Source: Anaerolineales bacterium
Lineage (GTDB): Bacteria; Chloroflexota; Anaerolineae; Anaerolineales; UBA6663
Length of the DNA stretch: 7,034 nucleotides
Reading direction: 5' to 3'
Assembly (NCBI GenBank): GCA_017999235.1
Contig: JAGOBN010000208.1
Span: 1-7,034 of the forward strand
Shown piece by piece: positions 6,075 through 7,034 of the stretch (position 1 is its first letter; every line of letters begins with the position of its first letter). A program made the translations under genes and the position numbers. Below the pieces are notes generated by a model. The model saw only the letters and a list, made by a program, of their open reading frames with translations. It did not search any database and had not been told where the DNA came from.

Positions 6075-6119
6075 GTCTGGCGGCCGCGCGGGTCGGGCGG
6101 TTGTTTCAGTGAGAGCCCC

Positions 6120-7013
6120 GTGACTTTTAACTCCATCGACGAACTGCAGGCCGGCCTGCGCGCCCAGAACTACATCGCCGAGCGCGGGCTGGCCACGGCC
6201 ATCTACCTGACCCTGAAGCTGGGCCGGCCGTTGTTTTTGGAGGGCGCGGCCGGCGTCGGCAAGACCGAGATCGCCAAAGTCCTGGCGCGCCTGCTGGACA
6301 CAGACCTGATCCGGCTGCAATGCTATGAGGGCCTGGACGTCAACCAGGCCGTGTACGAGTGGAACTACACGCGCCAGATCCTGCACCTGCGCCTGCTGGA
6401 GGCGCGCGGGGAACGCCCGACCGAGGCGGAGCTGTTTGGCCCGGAGTTTCTGCTCAAGCGCCCGCTCCTGCAGGCCATTGAAAATTCGCGCGCCCGCCCG
6501 CCCGTTTTGCTGATCGACGAACTTGACCGCAGCGACGACGAATTCGAAGCCTTCCTGCTGGAAGTGCTCTCCGATTTTCAGATCACCATTCCCGAGATCG
6601 GCACGCTGCGGGCCAAGCAGCCGCCGGTGGTGGTGGTCACCTCCAACCGCACCCGCGAAGTCCATGACGCGCTCAAGCGCCGCTGTCTGTATTACTGGAT
6701 TGATTATCCGCCCTTTGAGAAGGAACTGGAGATCATCCGCGCCAAGGCGCCGGAGGCGCCGGCTGCCCTGGCGCGCCAGGTGGCCGGCTTTGTGCAGGAG
6801 CTGCGCCGGCAGGAGCTGTATAAGCTGCCGGGTGTGGCCGAGACCCTGGATTGGACCGCCGCGCTGCTGGCGCTCGATCAGCAGGCGCTGACGCTGAGCG
6901 TGGTGGGAGACACCCTGGGCGTCCTGCTCAAATATCAGGACGACATCGTCCAGGTGCGGGGCGCCGGCGCGCGCGCGATCCTGGAGCGGGCGGCCGCCGA
7001 GCGCGCGCCCTGA
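6120..7013 (+). CDS. coxD: CoxD, MoxR-type AAA+ ATPase for CO dehydrogenase maturation
   Basis: CoxD is an AAA+ chaperone which, in Oligotropha, is needed to sulfurate the molybdenum centre before copper is added. The 297-residue product is the length expected for CoxD (about 295). It has Walker A GAAGVGKT at 42-49, Walker B VLLIDE at 129-134 (D133, E134), sensor-1 N176 in VVVTSNRTRE, and R187/R188 in LKRRCLYYWIDYP, a typical MoxR/CoxD stretch. The C-terminal lid ends in LLKYQDDIVQV. The start is GTG at 6120: homology begins at once (SIDELQAGLRAQNYIAERGLATAIYL), Walker A sits where expected, and no in-frame ATG lies nearby. Its ribosome-binding site is weak (GAGAG, 6111-6115, 4 nt away). It follows coxG by 45 nt. 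The expected partner is CoxE, likely the next gene. Confidence 0.95.
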   Translation: MTFNSIDELQAGLRAQNYIAERGLATAIYLTLKLGRPLFLEGAAGVGKTEIAKVLARLLDTDLIRLQCYEGLDVNQAVYEWNYTRQILHLRLLEARGERPTEAELFGPEFLLKRPLLQAIENSRARPPVLLIDELDRSDDEFEAFLLEVLSDFQITIPEIGTLRAKQPPVVVVTSNRTREVHDALKRRCLYYWIDYPPFEKELEIIRAKAPEAPAALARQVAGFVQELRRQELYKLPGVAETLDWTAALLALDQQALTLSVVGDTLGVLLKYQDDIVQVRGAGARAILERAAAERAP

Positions 7014-7019
7014 CCGGGG

Positions 7020-7034
7020 ATGGCCGGCCAACTG
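7020..7034 (+). CDS. Start of the next gene, possibly coxE (partial, 3' end missing)
   Basis: An ATG at 7020 lies 6 nt after the coxD stop codon and opens a reading frame (MAGQL) that runs off the right edge. The purine-rich GGGG before it (7016-7019) touches the start codon, so the ribosome-binding site is poor and a later start is possible. In known cox operons coxD is followed by coxE, a von Willebrand factor A-domain protein that works with CoxD. Five codons cannot identify the product, so the coxE assignment rests on context alone. Confidence 0.35.

Noticed and set aside
5346..7031. 561-codon minus-strand frame opposite coxF, coxG and coxD
   Set aside because: It overlaps three conserved + strand genes, is compositionally an antisense shadow, and shows no family motif.

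Overview
This GC-rich window (roughly two thirds G+C, with G/C-heavy third codon positions) holds most of an aerobic carbon monoxide dehydrogenase (cox) operon. All genes lie on the + strand. Only the C-terminal end of a LuxR/NarL-type DNA-binding protein lies upstream. The bacterial phylum cannot be fixed from the sequence. A GC-rich aerobic or facultative heterotroph such as a member of the Chloroflexota is a reasonable but weak guess.

Layout: the 3' end of a LuxR-family regulator (3-149); a 392-nt non-coding region (150-541) with an inverted repeat, a NarL/FixJ-like operator candidate, an AT-rich promoter candidate and an orphan Shine-Dalgarno sequence; coxM (542-1408, FAD subunit); coxS (1412-1903, 2Fe-2S subunit); a 74-nt gap with an 18-nt tandem repeat; coxL (1978-4326, molybdenum catalytic subunit); a 154-nt gap nearly spanned by an 8-bp inverted repeat; an XdhC/CoxF-family maturation factor with a C-terminal YHS metal-binding domain (4481-5515); coxG (5526-6074, SRPBCC fold); coxD (6120-7013, MoxR-type AAA+ ATPase); and five codons of a probable next gene, most likely coxE (7020 onward).

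CoxL carries the AYRCSFR active-site loop, which marks form I (true) CO dehydrogenases, and the M-S-L subunit order fits that type. The three structural subunits would form the (LMS)2 enzyme that oxidises CO to CO2 at a Mo-S-Cu centre and passes electrons through two 2Fe-2S clusters to FAD and then quinone. CoxD and the XdhC/CoxF-like protein would mature the Mo-S-Cu centre, and CoxG would link the enzyme to the membrane and quinone pool. Two things stand out. The maturation factor is fused to a cysteine-bearing YHS domain, suggesting a built-in metal (possibly copper) delivery module. The accessory genes run F-G-D-(E?) instead of the familiar D-E-F-G. No coxB, coxC, coxH, coxI or coxK homologue is visible in the window.
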